Notes: generated by a model not told the origin, from the sequence alone. Shown: positions 1 to 7,337, counted from the first letter of the stretch. The stretch is DNA of 9,252 nucleotides from an uncultured Eubacteriales bacterium (GCA_900320235.1 ONRO01000081.1:1-9252), one strand, 5' to 3'. Program-made: numbers and translations.

Positions 1-1
1 A

Positions 2-238
2 TTCTACAGAATTCTCAAAGCCGCCGGCATCGAAACGAAAGGCTTGCACTCGCTCCGCCACACCTTCGCCACAAGATTAATCAACGGCACGAAAGATAAA
101 GACGGCAACATCAAGTCGCTTACCCCGCGTCAGGTAGCCGACCTCCTCGGCCACACCACATCCGAAATCACCGAGCTCTACTACGTCAAGAGAGATATGA
201 AGCTGCTCAACGGAATTACGGATGGGTTTGAGTTGTAA
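2..238 (+). CDS. Tyrosine recombinase/integrase, C-terminal part (5' end outside window)
   Basis: This is the last 78 codons of a site-specific tyrosine recombinase that enters the window already in frame. Three catalytic elements of the family are visible: the HxxR box in HSLRHTFATRL, the second histidine in LLGHTT, and a tyrosine pair in ELYYV that should hold the nucleophile. The protein ends at a normal stop, and its C-terminus (GITDGFEL) looks like the natural end of integrases from Clostridia mobile elements. Such enzymes insert or excise integrative elements by strand exchange at att sites. GC is 51% by count, well above the following genes, so it may belong to a host-like or older element beside which the AT-rich island lies. 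The N-terminal and core-binding domains are not visible, so whether the gene is intact cannot be judged. Confidence 0.9.
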   Translation, partial: FYRILKAAGIETKGLHSLRHTFATRLINGTKDKDGNIKSLTPRQVADLLGHTTSEITELYYVKRDMKLLNGITDGFEL

Positions 239-406
239 AAGATAATAAATCGTTATTTCCTTGTGAGTTGGTTATTTTATTTGTAATTGATGAATATTGA
301 CTAATTCAAAAGAAAAAATAAAGATTGTTTGTAAAAATATTTGTATTTTCTGTTGATTTATGATATATTATTAAATGGATATTTATATATGTTTTGAGGG
401 GTAAAG
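239..406. other. AT-rich intergenic region between integrase and restriction operon
   Basis: No convincing coding frame is seen on either strand. The stretch is very AT-rich and holds the promoter at 341-369 and the ribosome binding site GAGGGG at 396-401 for the first methyltransferase gene. I saw no strong terminator hairpin after the integrase stop. As the segment next to an integrase gene and across a sharp GC change, it is where an attachment site could lie, but no core repeat can be identified without the other element end. Confidence 0.5.
341..369 (+). promoter_or_regulatory. Predicted sigma-A promoter with extended -10 for the restriction-modification operon
   Basis: The -35 is TTGTAT (341-346), followed by a 17-nt spacer and the -10 TATATT (364-369). 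The -10 is preceded by TGA, which gives an extended -10 (TGN). The start of transcription would be near 376, giving a leader of about 30 nt that carries GAGGGG 5 nt before the ATG at 407. This is a match to consensus only; no transcript data were available. Confidence 0.55.
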
Positions 407-1123
407 ATGGCAATAGAATTATTTCAGTCAGATTGTATACAGGCAATGCGACAGCTTGATGATAATTGCGTTGATTTAGTACTGACTGATCCTCCATATA
501 ATTTAGCGAGTTTTATGAAAAATCGCGATACTAATCTCAATAAACTAAGAGAAAACTTTTTTGTAAATGCTGGTTGGGATGATATGGATTTCGAAGAATG
601 GGCAGAATCTATGAACCGGTTTTTTGAAGAAGCTGCTCGTGTTTCAAAAAAGGGAAGTGCTATGATAATGTTCATGGCAATTATTAAGGTTGAAACAATA
701 ATAAGAATAGCAGAAAAACATGGGTTTTATTACAAAACAACCGGGATTTGGCACAAAACAAATCCGATGCCTCGAAATATGAATCTTCATTTTGTTAATT
801 CAACAGAAGCATGGATTTATTTTACATACAAAACAAGAACAGGAACCTTTAACAACAATGGAAATCTGTATCATGATTTTATCGAAACCTCTGTTACACC
901 AAACAATGAACGACGTTACGGGAAGCATCCTACGCAAAAGCCTGAAGCGTTAATTCAACATTTTGTTGAGTTACTTACCAATGAAAATGATTGTGTTTTG
1001 GATCCATTTATGGGTAGTGGTACTACAGGAGTTATTTGCAAAAGGTTAAATAGAGATTTTGTTGGCATTGAGCTTGATGCAGATTATTATCGCACTGCTG
1101 TTGAGAGGATTAATAAATCATGA
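407..1123 (+). CDS. Beta-class DNA amino-methyltransferase (probably N6-adenine), DpnA-like size
   Basis: This enzyme should transfer a methyl group from S-adenosylmethionine to an exocyclic amino group in DNA and protect a site from the nuclease encoded downstream. The catalytic motif TDPPY (DPPY at residues 28-31) comes first and the SAM-binding motif DPFMGSGTTG (199-208) comes near the end, the order of beta-class enzymes. WHKTNPMP (115-122) and KHPTQKP (173-179) are further family signatures. DPPY favours N6-adenine, but N4-cytosine is not excluded. At 238 residues it is short for the class, so the target-recognition region between about 35 and 110 is small. The ATG at 407 follows GAGGGG at 396-401. 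Its stop overlaps the next ATG by 4 nt (ATGA), so the two methyltransferases are probably translationally coupled. Confidence 0.93.
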   Translation: MAIELFQSDCIQAMRQLDDNCVDLVLTDPPYNLASFMKNRDTNLNKLRENFFVNAGWDDMDFEEWAESMNRFFEEAARVSKKGSAMIMFMAIIKVETIIRIAEKHGFYYKTTGIWHKTNPMPRNMNLHFVNSTEAWIYFTYKTRTGTFNNNGNLYHDFIETSVTPNNERRYGKHPTQKPEALIQHFVELLTNENDCVLDPFMGSGTTGVICKRLNRDFVGIELDADYYRTAVERINKS

Positions 1124-2190
1124 GTAAACCAACTGTCATAGATTTATTTGCTGGTGTTGGAGGATTATCATTAGGCTTCGAAATGTGTGGGTTCGATGTG
1201 GTTCTTGCAAACGAGTACGAAGAATCAATAGCACGTTCCTATATTTTTAACCATAAAGAAACTAAGATGATAATTGGGGATATTACAGCATTAAATCTTC
1301 AAAATACGTTTTTACCATATAAAAATAAAATTGATGTAATTATCGGAGGGCCGCCTTGTCAAGGTTTTTCACAAAAAGGGCAGCGCAAGTCGATAAATGA
1401 TGAGCGAAACTTTCTGTTTAAGTATTTCGTTAAAGTGGTTGAATTAGTCTCTCCAAAGTATTTTGTAATGGAGAATGTTCCAAATTTATTAACAGCAGAA
1501 AAAGGGTACTTCAAAAATGAAATTACTGACTTATTCCATGATTTAGGATACACATTGAATTGTGATGTTTTAAACGCAGCAGATTTTGGTGTACCGCAAA
1601 ATAGAAAACGTGCTGTAATAATTGGGAAAAAAGGTGATAAAAAAGTATCTCTTCCTGAACCATATAACTACAAGGTGACTGTATGGGATGCAATAAGCGA
1701 TTTAGCTTTTCTTAATTCTGGCGAAGGAATGGAAGAACAGGATTATTATTTTGATGCTGAGAGCGATTATGAACGTTTATCGCGTAAAGATAGTAAAAAA
1801 CTACATAATCATGTTGCCACTAATCACTCAAAAATTGCCTTGGAACGATTGTCAATGATTCCGCCAAACTCTGGAAGAGAAGTGCTACCCCAAAATCATC
1901 TTACCAAATCAATTTATAGCGGCACTTGGACAAGAATGAGAAAAGATGAAGTATCAGTAACAATAACTACAAGATTTGATACTCCTTCTTCCGGAAAGTT
2001 TACGCATCCTTATCTTAATCGAGCAATAACGGTAAGAGAAGCAGCGAGGATACAATCATTTCCTGATACATTTGTTTTCATCGGGAATAAAAGCTCACAG
2101 ATGAAGCAAGTTGGCAATGCAGTTCCACCACTTCTCGCAAATGCAATAGCTAAAACAATTATGATTGACATGGAGAAAAATAATGAATAG
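1120..2190 (+). CDS. DNA (cytosine-5-)-methyltransferase
   Basis: This is a full-length C5-cytosine methyltransferase of 356 residues that should act as the second modification subunit of the operon. The ordered motifs are all present: I DLFAGVGGLSLGF (8-20), IV GGPPCQGFS (76-84) with catalytic Cys80, VI MENV (117-120), VIII QNRKR (160-164), IX with REAARIQSFPD (306-316) and X QVGNAVPP (330-337). The variable target-recognition part lies between about 185 and 290. The ATG at 1120 overlaps the preceding stop, with a GAGAGGA ribosome binding site about 10 nt upstream. The 3' end overlaps the start of the McrB-like gene by 8 nt. LlaJI and BsuMI carry two C5 enzymes; here only this one is C5. Whether it modifies the same site as its neighbour cannot be read from the sequence. 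Confidence 0.96.
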   Translation: MSKPTVIDLFAGVGGLSLGFEMCGFDVVLANEYEESIARSYIFNHKETKMIIGDITALNLQNTFLPYKNKIDVIIGGPPCQGFSQKGQRKSINDERNFLFKYFVKVVELVSPKYFVMENVPNLLTAEKGYFKNEITDLFHDLGYTLNCDVLNAADFGVPQNRKRAVIIGKKGDKKVSLPEPYNYKVTVWDAISDLAFLNSGEGMEEQDYYFDAESDYERLSRKDSKKLHNHVATNHSKIALERLSMIPPNSGREVLPQNHLTKSIYSGTWTRMRKDEVSVTITTRFDTPSSGKFTHPYLNRAITVREAARIQSFPDTFVFIGNKSSQMKQVGNAVPPLLANAIAKTIMIDMEKNNE

Positions 2191-4423
2191 ACCCGCTAGC
2201 ATAAAAGAGTATAGAAATAGAGATTTGAAATTAGGAATAAAATCTTCTCTTCCGCACGTAAAGTCTACTATAGCACTTGCAATTTTGCTTTGGGAAGCAG
2301 ACGGTAGAAAGGCTGAATTGTCATATTCTGTTGAAGAACAATCGAAAATCGGTATAGATAGAAGTTTATTTGAACGTTTCTATGATTATTGTGAGCCGGT
2401 GATGGAAACCAATCAAATAGAAAAGGAAATAGCACTTCGTAAAGTGAATGATAATCAGTTATTCAAGTCACAGCTTGAATCTTTAATCGTGGCATTTGAA
2501 TTGGTTTGGAGAATTGCAGAGGTTAGCTATATTGACTCAAATAAACCAAATAGCGCAGAACGCACCGGAGGAAAAAGATTTGCAAAAAAACTGATTTTTA
2601 CGTCCAACATGGACATCATTCATTGCTTAATAGAGTCAGATAAAGCTGATTATCTTCAGGTCTTGTTAAAGTGGATAGGCTTGAATATATCTGCCAAAGA
2701 TACTTTTGAGCAAAGTCTCTTGGCGTTGTTAACAGCATTATCAGAGCCGGCTATTTTCAAAATGGACAATGCTGGACAAGAATTATTGTTTAACCAAGAA
2801 AGCATCTATAGTACCGCATTAGAATCTGGAGAATCAGTTGATATTGATGGAGATAAAGAGGCGAAGGGAACTTTACGTATCCTTAAATCAATGCTCTCCG
2901 ATGGCATGAATCCTTATTTATCATACTCACGCAATACTGTCCAAATTCAAGACGCAAATAGAGAACGGTTAGATAGTTATCAAAAAAGAGTAGATACGTT
3001 TTTGAAACTATCTCAGACAAAAAATAGTATCGCAAGTTCTTCGTTGGGACAAAACACTTTGGATAATACATCTGATAGTAATGCAGGCGACCGTTCAGCT
3101 GAAGAACAGAAAGAAGCTTTTAAGAGATGGATGCACTCTGTTCGAAAAGATAATGGTGATCCTTATAGTGAGTTTACAATCTATTCTTATTTGAATCAAA
3201 TGGAAAACGCATATAAAACTTTTCTTCCATATAAATCTTATACGTCTATTTTTCAAATACAAGATGTAGATTCACTAAAGGAATATATGAATTATTTGTA
3301 TAATGAAAATGGATTTGAAAAGTTTAATCAAACTGCGGGAAACAAGGCATGTAGCTGTGGATTAGAAAAATACAAGACATTTTTAGTCAGTACACATCAA
3401 ATCAATTATTATTCAGGATTTCAGTATTTTAAAGCACATAACAGAATAGTTTTTGGTGCTCCTGGTACGGGAAAAAGCTATTCGTTAAATAATGATGCAA
3501 CGGAGTTATTAAAAAACGGCGGAGAATGTGAGCGAGTGACATTCCACCCAGATTATTCATACGCGAGTTTTGTTGGAACATATAAACCTGTTTCTTGCAA
3601 AGATGATGAGGGTAAAGATTCTATTTCATATAGGTTTGTGCCTGGTCCGTTTCTGAGAGTATTAGTAAAAGCGTTGAAGAGAGGCTGTTCAAATCCAACT
3701 CCTTGTCTTCTGTTAATTGAAGAAATTAACAGAGCTAATGTAGCCGCAGTATTTGGCGATGTTTTTCAACTGTTGGATAGGGACGAGCACGGTGTTAGTG
3801 AATATCCTATTCAAACAAGTGAGGATGTTAAAAAGTATTTAAACGAAGAACTTGGTGAATTATCTGGAGATTTTTCAACTCTTAGAATACCGGATAATAT
3901 GTTTATTTGGGCAACTATGAACAGCGCTGACCAAGGAGTGTTCCCTATGGATACGGCTTTTAAGAGACGTTGGGAATTTCAGTATATCGGGATTAATGAA
4001 AATGATTCTGATTTGAACGAAAAATACGTTACATTTGGCTCTTCGGAATATAGAAAACGTGTAGAGTGGAATTCATTGAGAAAAGCTATAAATGATTATC
4101 TGGCTGAACAAAAAATTAATGAAGATAAGCAACTGGGTCCTTATTTTATTTCGCGTAGCATAGTAGTTCCGGAAAGTGGCGATATTGACGAGGAACAATT
4201 TGCTGCTGTATTTAAGAATAAAGTAATTATGTATCTTTTTGAAGATGCAGCTAAACAGCGTCAGGCAAAGCTTTTTGAAGGTTGTGAAGGCCGAACTCTT
4301 AGGTATTCTGAGATTTGTAATGAATTTGAGAAAAAGGGTATTTATATTTTTAATACATCAATTACTTCTCAAGTGAAAGAAGTGTCACAAGATAGTCCGC
4401 AATCTGCTATCGGGGATAATTAG
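2183..4423 (+). CDS. McrB-like AAA+ NTPase restriction subunit (LlaJI R1 / YdiS-like) with long N-terminal extension
   Basis: This is the motor subunit of an NTP-dependent restriction enzyme, expected to bind GTP or ATP, translocate on DNA and activate the nuclease encoded next. With the ATG at 2183 the protein has 746 residues. This start has GGAG at 2172-2175 with 7-nt spacing, and I prefer it to a TTG six codons upstream. The AAA+ core is in the C-terminal half: Walker A GAPGTGKS (425-432), a McrB-type HPDYSYASFVG segment (455-465), Walker B LLLIEEINRAN (509-519), MNSADQ (579-584) and the arginine-rich FKRRWEF (593-599). Residues about 305-402 form a small domain often placed before such cores (FKRWMHS ... 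YSEFTIYSYL). Residues 1-280 are not recognised and may bind DNA or correspond to a separate subunit such as BsuMI YdiR; that is inference. Confidence 0.9.
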   Translation: MNRPASIKEYRNRDLKLGIKSSLPHVKSTIALAILLWEADGRKAELSYSVEEQSKIGIDRSLFERFYDYCEPVMETNQIEKEIALRKVNDNQLFKSQLESLIVAFELVWRIAEVSYIDSNKPNSAERTGGKRFAKKLIFTSNMDIIHCLIESDKADYLQVLLKWIGLNISAKDTFEQSLLALLTALSEPAIFKMDNAGQELLFNQESIYSTALESGESVDIDGDKEAKGTLRILKSMLSDGMNPYLSYSRNTVQIQDANRERLDSYQKRVDTFLKLSQTKNSIASSSLGQNTLDNTSDSNAGDRSAEEQKEAFKRWMHSVRKDNGDPYSEFTIYSYLNQMENAYKTFLPYKSYTSIFQIQDVDSLKEYMNYLYNENGFEKFNQTAGNKACSCGLEKYKTFLVSTHQINYYSGFQYFKAHNRIVFGAPGTGKSYSLNNDATELLKNGGECERVTFHPDYSYASFVGTYKPVSCKDDEGKDSISYRFVPGPFLRVLVKALKRGCSNPTPCLLLIEEINRANVAAVFGDVFQLLDRDEHGVSEYPIQTSEDVKKYLNEELGELSGDFSTLRIPDNMFIWATMNSADQGVFPMDTAFKRRWEFQYIGINENDSDLNEKYVTFGSSEYRKRVEWNSLRKAINDYLAEQKINEDKQLGPYFISRSIVVPESGDIDEEQFAAVFKNKVIMYLFEDAAKQRQAKLFEGCEGRTLRYSEICNEFEKKGIYIFNTSITSQVKEVSQDSPQSAIGDN

Positions 4424-4425
4424 CT

Positions 4426-5868
4426 ATGATTTCTCAATATATTAGGGAGCAAAAAAGATATACACAAAAGCAGTTATGTCAACTTCTTCATTTGTCGGAG
4501 GAAAGAGTAATCCCTGTTATTCGAAAACTAAAAGAGTATGGTGTTCTTAAAACCGTGACCCGTTCTCTGCCTCAAAAAGACTTAACACTTTTGAATGATC
4601 AGGATGTTGAAATAACCAGTGTTGAACAAGGAGAGAATGATTACTATTATGTTTTTACGTTTGTTGGTGTACTAATTATTTCTGGCTGTGTCATAAAGTG
4701 CTATCCGAAATATATTCTGAGCAATCATGAGCCAAAACACGAATTACAGCAAGTTCTTAAGGTTCTTGAAAGATACAATACAAAAGAGCAGGTAATTCAT
4801 ATTTCTATCAACAGTGATGAAGGACAATCCTTTAATCTGCTTGCAGTTCTTCTTTTCTTGCTAAACGATTATTATGAATTTGGATTGTATTCAAATACGG
4901 AAGATATTGTTGAAGTAAACGGAAACGGAGAAATACATTGGGAAAAGACTATAAATGATTCTTTTGCTATTTTTCATAATAATCGTCCTTATTACGGGGA
5001 GCTTAAAACAAAAAAGCGCGTTGAAGACGAATATAATTATTTTAAGCGTTTACACGAATGTATTGTAACAAAAGCTTCACGTGAATTACAAAAGGCAGAC
5101 TTACTTGACCTGTTTGAGATAAATGGAGTAGATATTTCTGATGATGAGATAGATAGCTTCGGAGAAAAAGATTATATTTTATACAGACTTGAAAATGAGT
5201 TGAATGTACAGTTTAATACTCGTAAACAGATTCTTCTAAAAACAATGTATGCCTATATCGCATATGACGGTGACTTAAGAGAATTAGATTGTTTTTCTGT
5301 TTTTGGCACAATCAGTTTTAATTTGGTTTGGGAAGATGTTTGCTCATGCGTATTGAATAATCAATTAAATATGAGATTAAAGGATTTAGAATTGCCTGTT
5401 AGATTGAATGAAAAATACAATGCCAATGACAGATTGATAGATTTAATCGGGAAACCATTTTGGACGGCAACAAATAAGACTGCAGCCGATACATTGATAC
5501 CGGATTTAGTTACAATAAACAACAATAATGGAGTTCATCAATTTCTTATTTTTGATGCCAAATATTATGTAGCTATTTTGGAAGAAGATAGGAGCCCTCA
5601 TGGTCAACCAGGAATAGAATCTGTAACAAAGCAGTATCTTTATCAACTTGCTTTCATGGATTTTATAAATGAGCATTCTATAAATAATGTTACTAACTGC
5701 TTTTTGCTACCAACCGAACAATCTAATGTAATGGACAAAGGTGAAGTTAAGCTTCAAATGCTACATAATCTCGGCTTACAAAACATACTGGTGCGTTTTG
5801 TTCCCGCATCAATGTTTTACGAGCATTATTTGTCTGGCAAAAAAGTAAATGTTAATCGTATATTGTAA
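4426..5868 (+). CDS. LlaJI/YdjA-family restriction endonuclease subunit with PD-(D/E)XK core and N-terminal winged helix
   Basis: This is the predicted nuclease partner of the McrB-like motor. The 480-residue protein has a winged-helix-like N-terminus (1-45: YTQKQLCQLLHLSEERVIPVIRKLKEYGVL) that may bind target DNA. Its C-terminal part carries a PD-(D/E)XK core: PD at 359-360 and FDAKYY with Asp377 and Lys379. The later glutamines in TKQYLYQLAF (403, 407) match the Q-rich helix common in the fold. VWEDVCSCVL (301-310) resembles the segment before the core in LlaJI-type proteins. This operon place, after an McrB-like NTPase and two methyltransferases, is the known LlaJI and BsuMI order. The ATG lies 2 nt after the preceding stop, with GGGG at 4412-4415. 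A McrC-like role is the broader alternative. The family call rests on recalled motif and order, not a search. Confidence 0.82.
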   Translation: MISQYIREQKRYTQKQLCQLLHLSEERVIPVIRKLKEYGVLKTVTRSLPQKDLTLLNDQDVEITSVEQGENDYYYVFTFVGVLIISGCVIKCYPKYILSNHEPKHELQQVLKVLERYNTKEQVIHISINSDEGQSFNLLAVLLFLLNDYYEFGLYSNTEDIVEVNGNGEIHWEKTINDSFAIFHNNRPYYGELKTKKRVEDEYNYFKRLHECIVTKASRELQKADLLDLFEINGVDISDDEIDSFGEKDYILYRLENELNVQFNTRKQILLKTMYAYIAYDGDLRELDCFSVFGTISFNLVWEDVCSCVLNNQLNMRLKDLELPVRLNEKYNANDRLIDLIGKPFWTATNKTAADTLIPDLVTINNNNGVHQFLIFDAKYYVAILEEDRSPHGQPGIESVTKQYLYQLAFMDFINEHSINNVTNCFLLPTEQSNVMDKGEVKLQMLHNLGLQNILVRFVPASMFYEHYLSGKKVNVNRIL

Positions 5869-5940
5869 AATCAAAAATTGATAATATGAAAACAACATTA
5901 ACAAAGTAGTCATTGGTTTGGGTAGGTAGGTGATTTTGAT
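5869..5940. other. Gap separating the restriction operon from the retron cassette
   Basis: This 72-nt non-coding gap is much longer than any junction within the restriction operon and probably marks a module boundary. It ends with a strong AGGTGA ribosome binding site (5928-5933), 7 nt before the PRTase ATG, within a GGTAGGTAGGTG run. I see no terminator hairpin and only weak -10-like matches (for example GATAAT at 5880-5885, without a spaced -35). Read-through from the restriction operon is therefore possible. Confidence 0.4.
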
Positions 5941-6846
5941 ATGGATAAATCAAAACGGAAAGAATGGTATTTGAGTAAATGGAGTGAAGGAAAAGAATTA
6001 GATGAAAGATTGATATCCTTTAACGAAAGATTTGAAACATGGTTGAAGCAAATTCCGCAGAAAAATTATGCAACGGTCTTTATATTGTTAGATAATTTAA
6101 AATACTATTCACACTCAACAACAAATTTTTGTTTGAGAGAATTACATTCGAAAATGCTTGAGTGCCACAATATCAATGATGAAAATACTATTTATGTATA
6201 TATTAAATCTGAGGATGGTCAAACAAACAGTTCAAATGACTATTGGAATGAATATAAATACATTAATAGAATTAATAAACATATTTGTTTTGAAAACATG
6301 GATGCGATAGATGAAGAAGCATGGGAGTATATTCAAAATATAGTATTTATTGATGATTTCAGCGGTAGTGGAAAAAGCATGATTGATGAACTTGAAAAAA
6401 ATCCCGAAAGATATAAAACCAAAAATATCTTTTTCGTTACTATCTGTTCTATGCAACTATCTATTATAAAAATATATAGTTATTGCAAAGAGCGAGGAAT
6501 TAATTATTATCCTATATCATTTAACACTCAAGATAAAGCTTTTGAGCAAGACTACTTCGTGAACAATAAATTGGCACAAAAAGAAATTACTCACTTGTCA
6601 GAATATTTTGGGATACCCTCTAAACATATTATGGGATTCAGAAACTCACAATCACTGGTTGTTTTTTATAATAATACACCTAATAACACGCTAGGGTTTA
6701 TTCGTTATGATACGGATACATATAGATCTATTTTTCCTCGTAACAACGATTCTCGTCCTTCATGGCAAACAATGAAGACGAAAAGCAAAGAGCGTAAAAA
6801 ATCCAATTATAAAAACAAAGCGGTGATGAAAAATGGATCAGTATAG
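5941..6846 (+). CDS. Phosphoribosyltransferase-like (PRTase) retron effector
   Basis: This is predicted to be the toxic effector of the retron: a phosphoribosyltransferase-fold enzyme that could use or modify a nucleotide or PRPP-type substrate. The key motif is IVFIDDFSGSGKSM (134-147), which has the hydrophobic strand, acidic pair Asp138-Asp139 and Gly/Ser loop of the PRPP-binding site. A C-terminal block, VVFYNNTPNNTLGFIRYD (240-257) followed by IFPR, resembles the conserved end of PRTase proteins found in conflict systems. Residues 1-130 are a helical N-terminal region without a recognised domain. The lysine-rich tail (280-301) is probably disordered or binds nucleic acid. Its stop overlaps the next ORF by 14 nt, which links it to the winged-helix protein. 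The fold call is by motif; the reaction is unknown. The GSGKS is not a true Walker A because the first glycine is missing. Confidence 0.72.
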   Translation: MDKSKRKEWYLSKWSEGKELDERLISFNERFETWLKQIPQKNYATVFILLDNLKYYSHSTTNFCLRELHSKMLECHNINDENTIYVYIKSEDGQTNSSNDYWNEYKYINRINKHICFENMDAIDEEAWEYIQNIVFIDDFSGSGKSMIDELEKNPERYKTKNIFFVTICSMQLSIIKIYSYCKERGINYYPISFNTQDKAFEQDYFVNNKLAQKEITHLSEYFGIPSKHIMGFRNSQSLVVFYNNTPNNTLGFIRYDTDTYRSIFPRNNDSRPSWQTMKTKSKERKKSNYKNKAVMKNGSV

Positions 6847-7162
6847 AATCCTGTTAGCTCTCTCTTACTTTAAAGAGAAAAAGAAAAATTACTCTATTTC
6901 AGAGTTAATGCTCATATTAGGTTTTAATAATAAACAAATATCTGATTTGATTGAGTTACTAATAGATTATGCATTTCTTGAATATGATGATAACATTCTT
7001 CTCAGCATTACAAATAAGGGAATTAAATATTTAGTTTCAAATAATGGAGATGAAATAGAATATCAAGCAGTTTGTTCTTTTTCTCATATAGATCTAGAAA
7101 ATGCATTGCCCCTCGATGAACCATATGTACCTTTGAATTTTGAAAAAAAGTTCAAACGATAA
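6833..7162 (+). CDS. Small winged-helix protein, retron accessory/effector partner
   Basis: This 109-residue protein is almost entirely a winged-helix DNA-binding fold. Residues 3-15 form a first helix, SISELMLILG (21-30) and NNKQISDLIELLIDYAFLEY (32-51) give the helix-turn-helix, and NILLSITNKGIKYL (54-67) forms the wing. A short tail ending YVPLNFEKKFKR is polar and basic. It starts inside the 3' end of the PRTase gene, with GGTGA about 6 nt upstream of the ATG, so the two are probably made together. A PRTase plus winged-helix pair next to a retron RT is the arrangement I recall for type III retrons, where the helix protein may recognise the msDNA and hold the effector. An ordinary transcriptional repressor of the cassette is the alternative. 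Confidence 0.78.
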   Translation: MDQYRILLALSYFKEKKKNYSISELMLILGFNNKQISDLIELLIDYAFLEYDDNILLSITNKGIKYLVSNNGDEIEYQAVCSFSHIDLENALPLDEPYVPLNFEKKFKR

Positions 7163-7208
7163 TATCAGTTGCGGATGAGTCATTTGTCCAATTAACTGTT
7201 ATTATACA
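7163..7208. other. Leader between winged-helix gene and retron RNA
   Basis: A 46-nt spacer from the winged-helix stop to the beginning of the a1 repeat. It contains the extended -10 element at 7197-7205 and no start codon with a usable ribosome binding site. No other structure was recognised in it. Confidence 0.4.
7197..7205 (+). promoter_or_regulatory. Predicted extended -10 promoter for the retron RNA
   Basis: TGT followed by TATTAT (7200-7205) gives an extended -10 with 5 of 6 matches. The sequence at the normal -35 distance (GAGTCA, 7177-7182) is poor, as is common for extended -10 promoters. Transcription would start near 7212, within 3 nt of the outer end of the a1 repeat, which fits an RNA whose 5' end begins with a1. 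RNA made by read-through from the PRTase gene is the alternative. Confidence 0.4.
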
Positions 7209-7228
7209 GAAAAGTTGGTATGCTGATA
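7209..7228 (+). repeat. Retron a1 inverted repeat (pairs with a2)
   Basis: The segment GGTATGCTGATA (7217-7228) pairs with TATCGGCATACC (7394-7405) through 12 positions, one of them G-U. After one bulged T, GAAAAGT (7209-7215) pairs with ACTTTTC (7406-7412). In retrons this stem sets the branch guanosine next to the reverse transcription start. Confidence 0.82.
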
Positions 7229-7234
7229 GAAGCA

Positions 7235-7253
7235 GAAAAGCAAGTTGCTTTTC
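7235..7253 (+). repeat. msr stem-loop
   Basis: Arms GAAAAGC (7235-7241) and GCTTTTC (7247-7253) are perfect complements around a 5-nt AAGTT loop; A-T pairs could extend the stem inward. It sits 2 nt downstream of the proposed branch-site AGC. Known retron RTs recognise such msr hairpins. Confidence 0.7.
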
Positions 7254-7273
7254 GTAGTTGTAACGTTTCTTAA

Positions 7274-7312
7274 TTTAACATCTAATTCTTCAATGAAGAA
7301 TTAGATGTTAAA
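7274..7312 (+). repeat. First msd hairpin, long perfect inverted repeat
   Basis: Arms TTTAACATCTAATTCTTCA (7274-7292) and TGAAGAATTAGATGTTAAA (7294-7312) are perfect 19-nt complements around a single A. The practical form is an 18-bp stem with an AAT loop. The length and perfection are typical of msd stems, which are folded both as RNA template and as the copied DNA. It is not followed by a T-run, so a terminator is unlikely. Confidence 0.85.
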
Positions 7313-7337
7313 CAATTGGAATTACAATTATTTAACA

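Noticed and set aside
306..497. Reverse-strand ORF of 63 codons over the promoter and start of the first methyltransferase
   Set aside because: Overlaps a clear promoter and a well-supported gene, low-complexity translation (ends in NLYFFF), no ribosome binding site or motif.
424..675. Reverse-strand ORF inside the DPPY methyltransferase gene
   Set aside because: Antisense shadow of a gene with strong motifs; no domain features of its own.
1359..1553. Reverse-strand ORF inside the C5-methyltransferase gene
   Set aside because: Antisense shadow; the sense strand encodes conserved motifs IV and VI here.
2883..3071. Reverse-strand ORF inside the McrB-like gene
   Set aside because: Antisense shadow with no ribosome binding site or recognisable motif.
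407..5868. Assigning the LlaJI recognition site GACGC to this system
   Set aside because: GACGC occurs in the window (for example near 2951 and 9067), but its presence says nothing about specificity and one of the methyltransferases is of a different class.
6340..6380. GSGKS as a Walker A ATP-binding site in the 301-residue protein
   Set aside because: The first glycine of GxxxxGKS is replaced by Asp139 and the preceding strand plus DD pair fits a PRPP loop better.
6232..6456. Reverse-strand ORF inside the PRTase gene, hydrophobic translation
   Set aside because: The hydrophobic look is a by-product of AT-rich antisense codons; the sense strand carries the PRPP-like motif.
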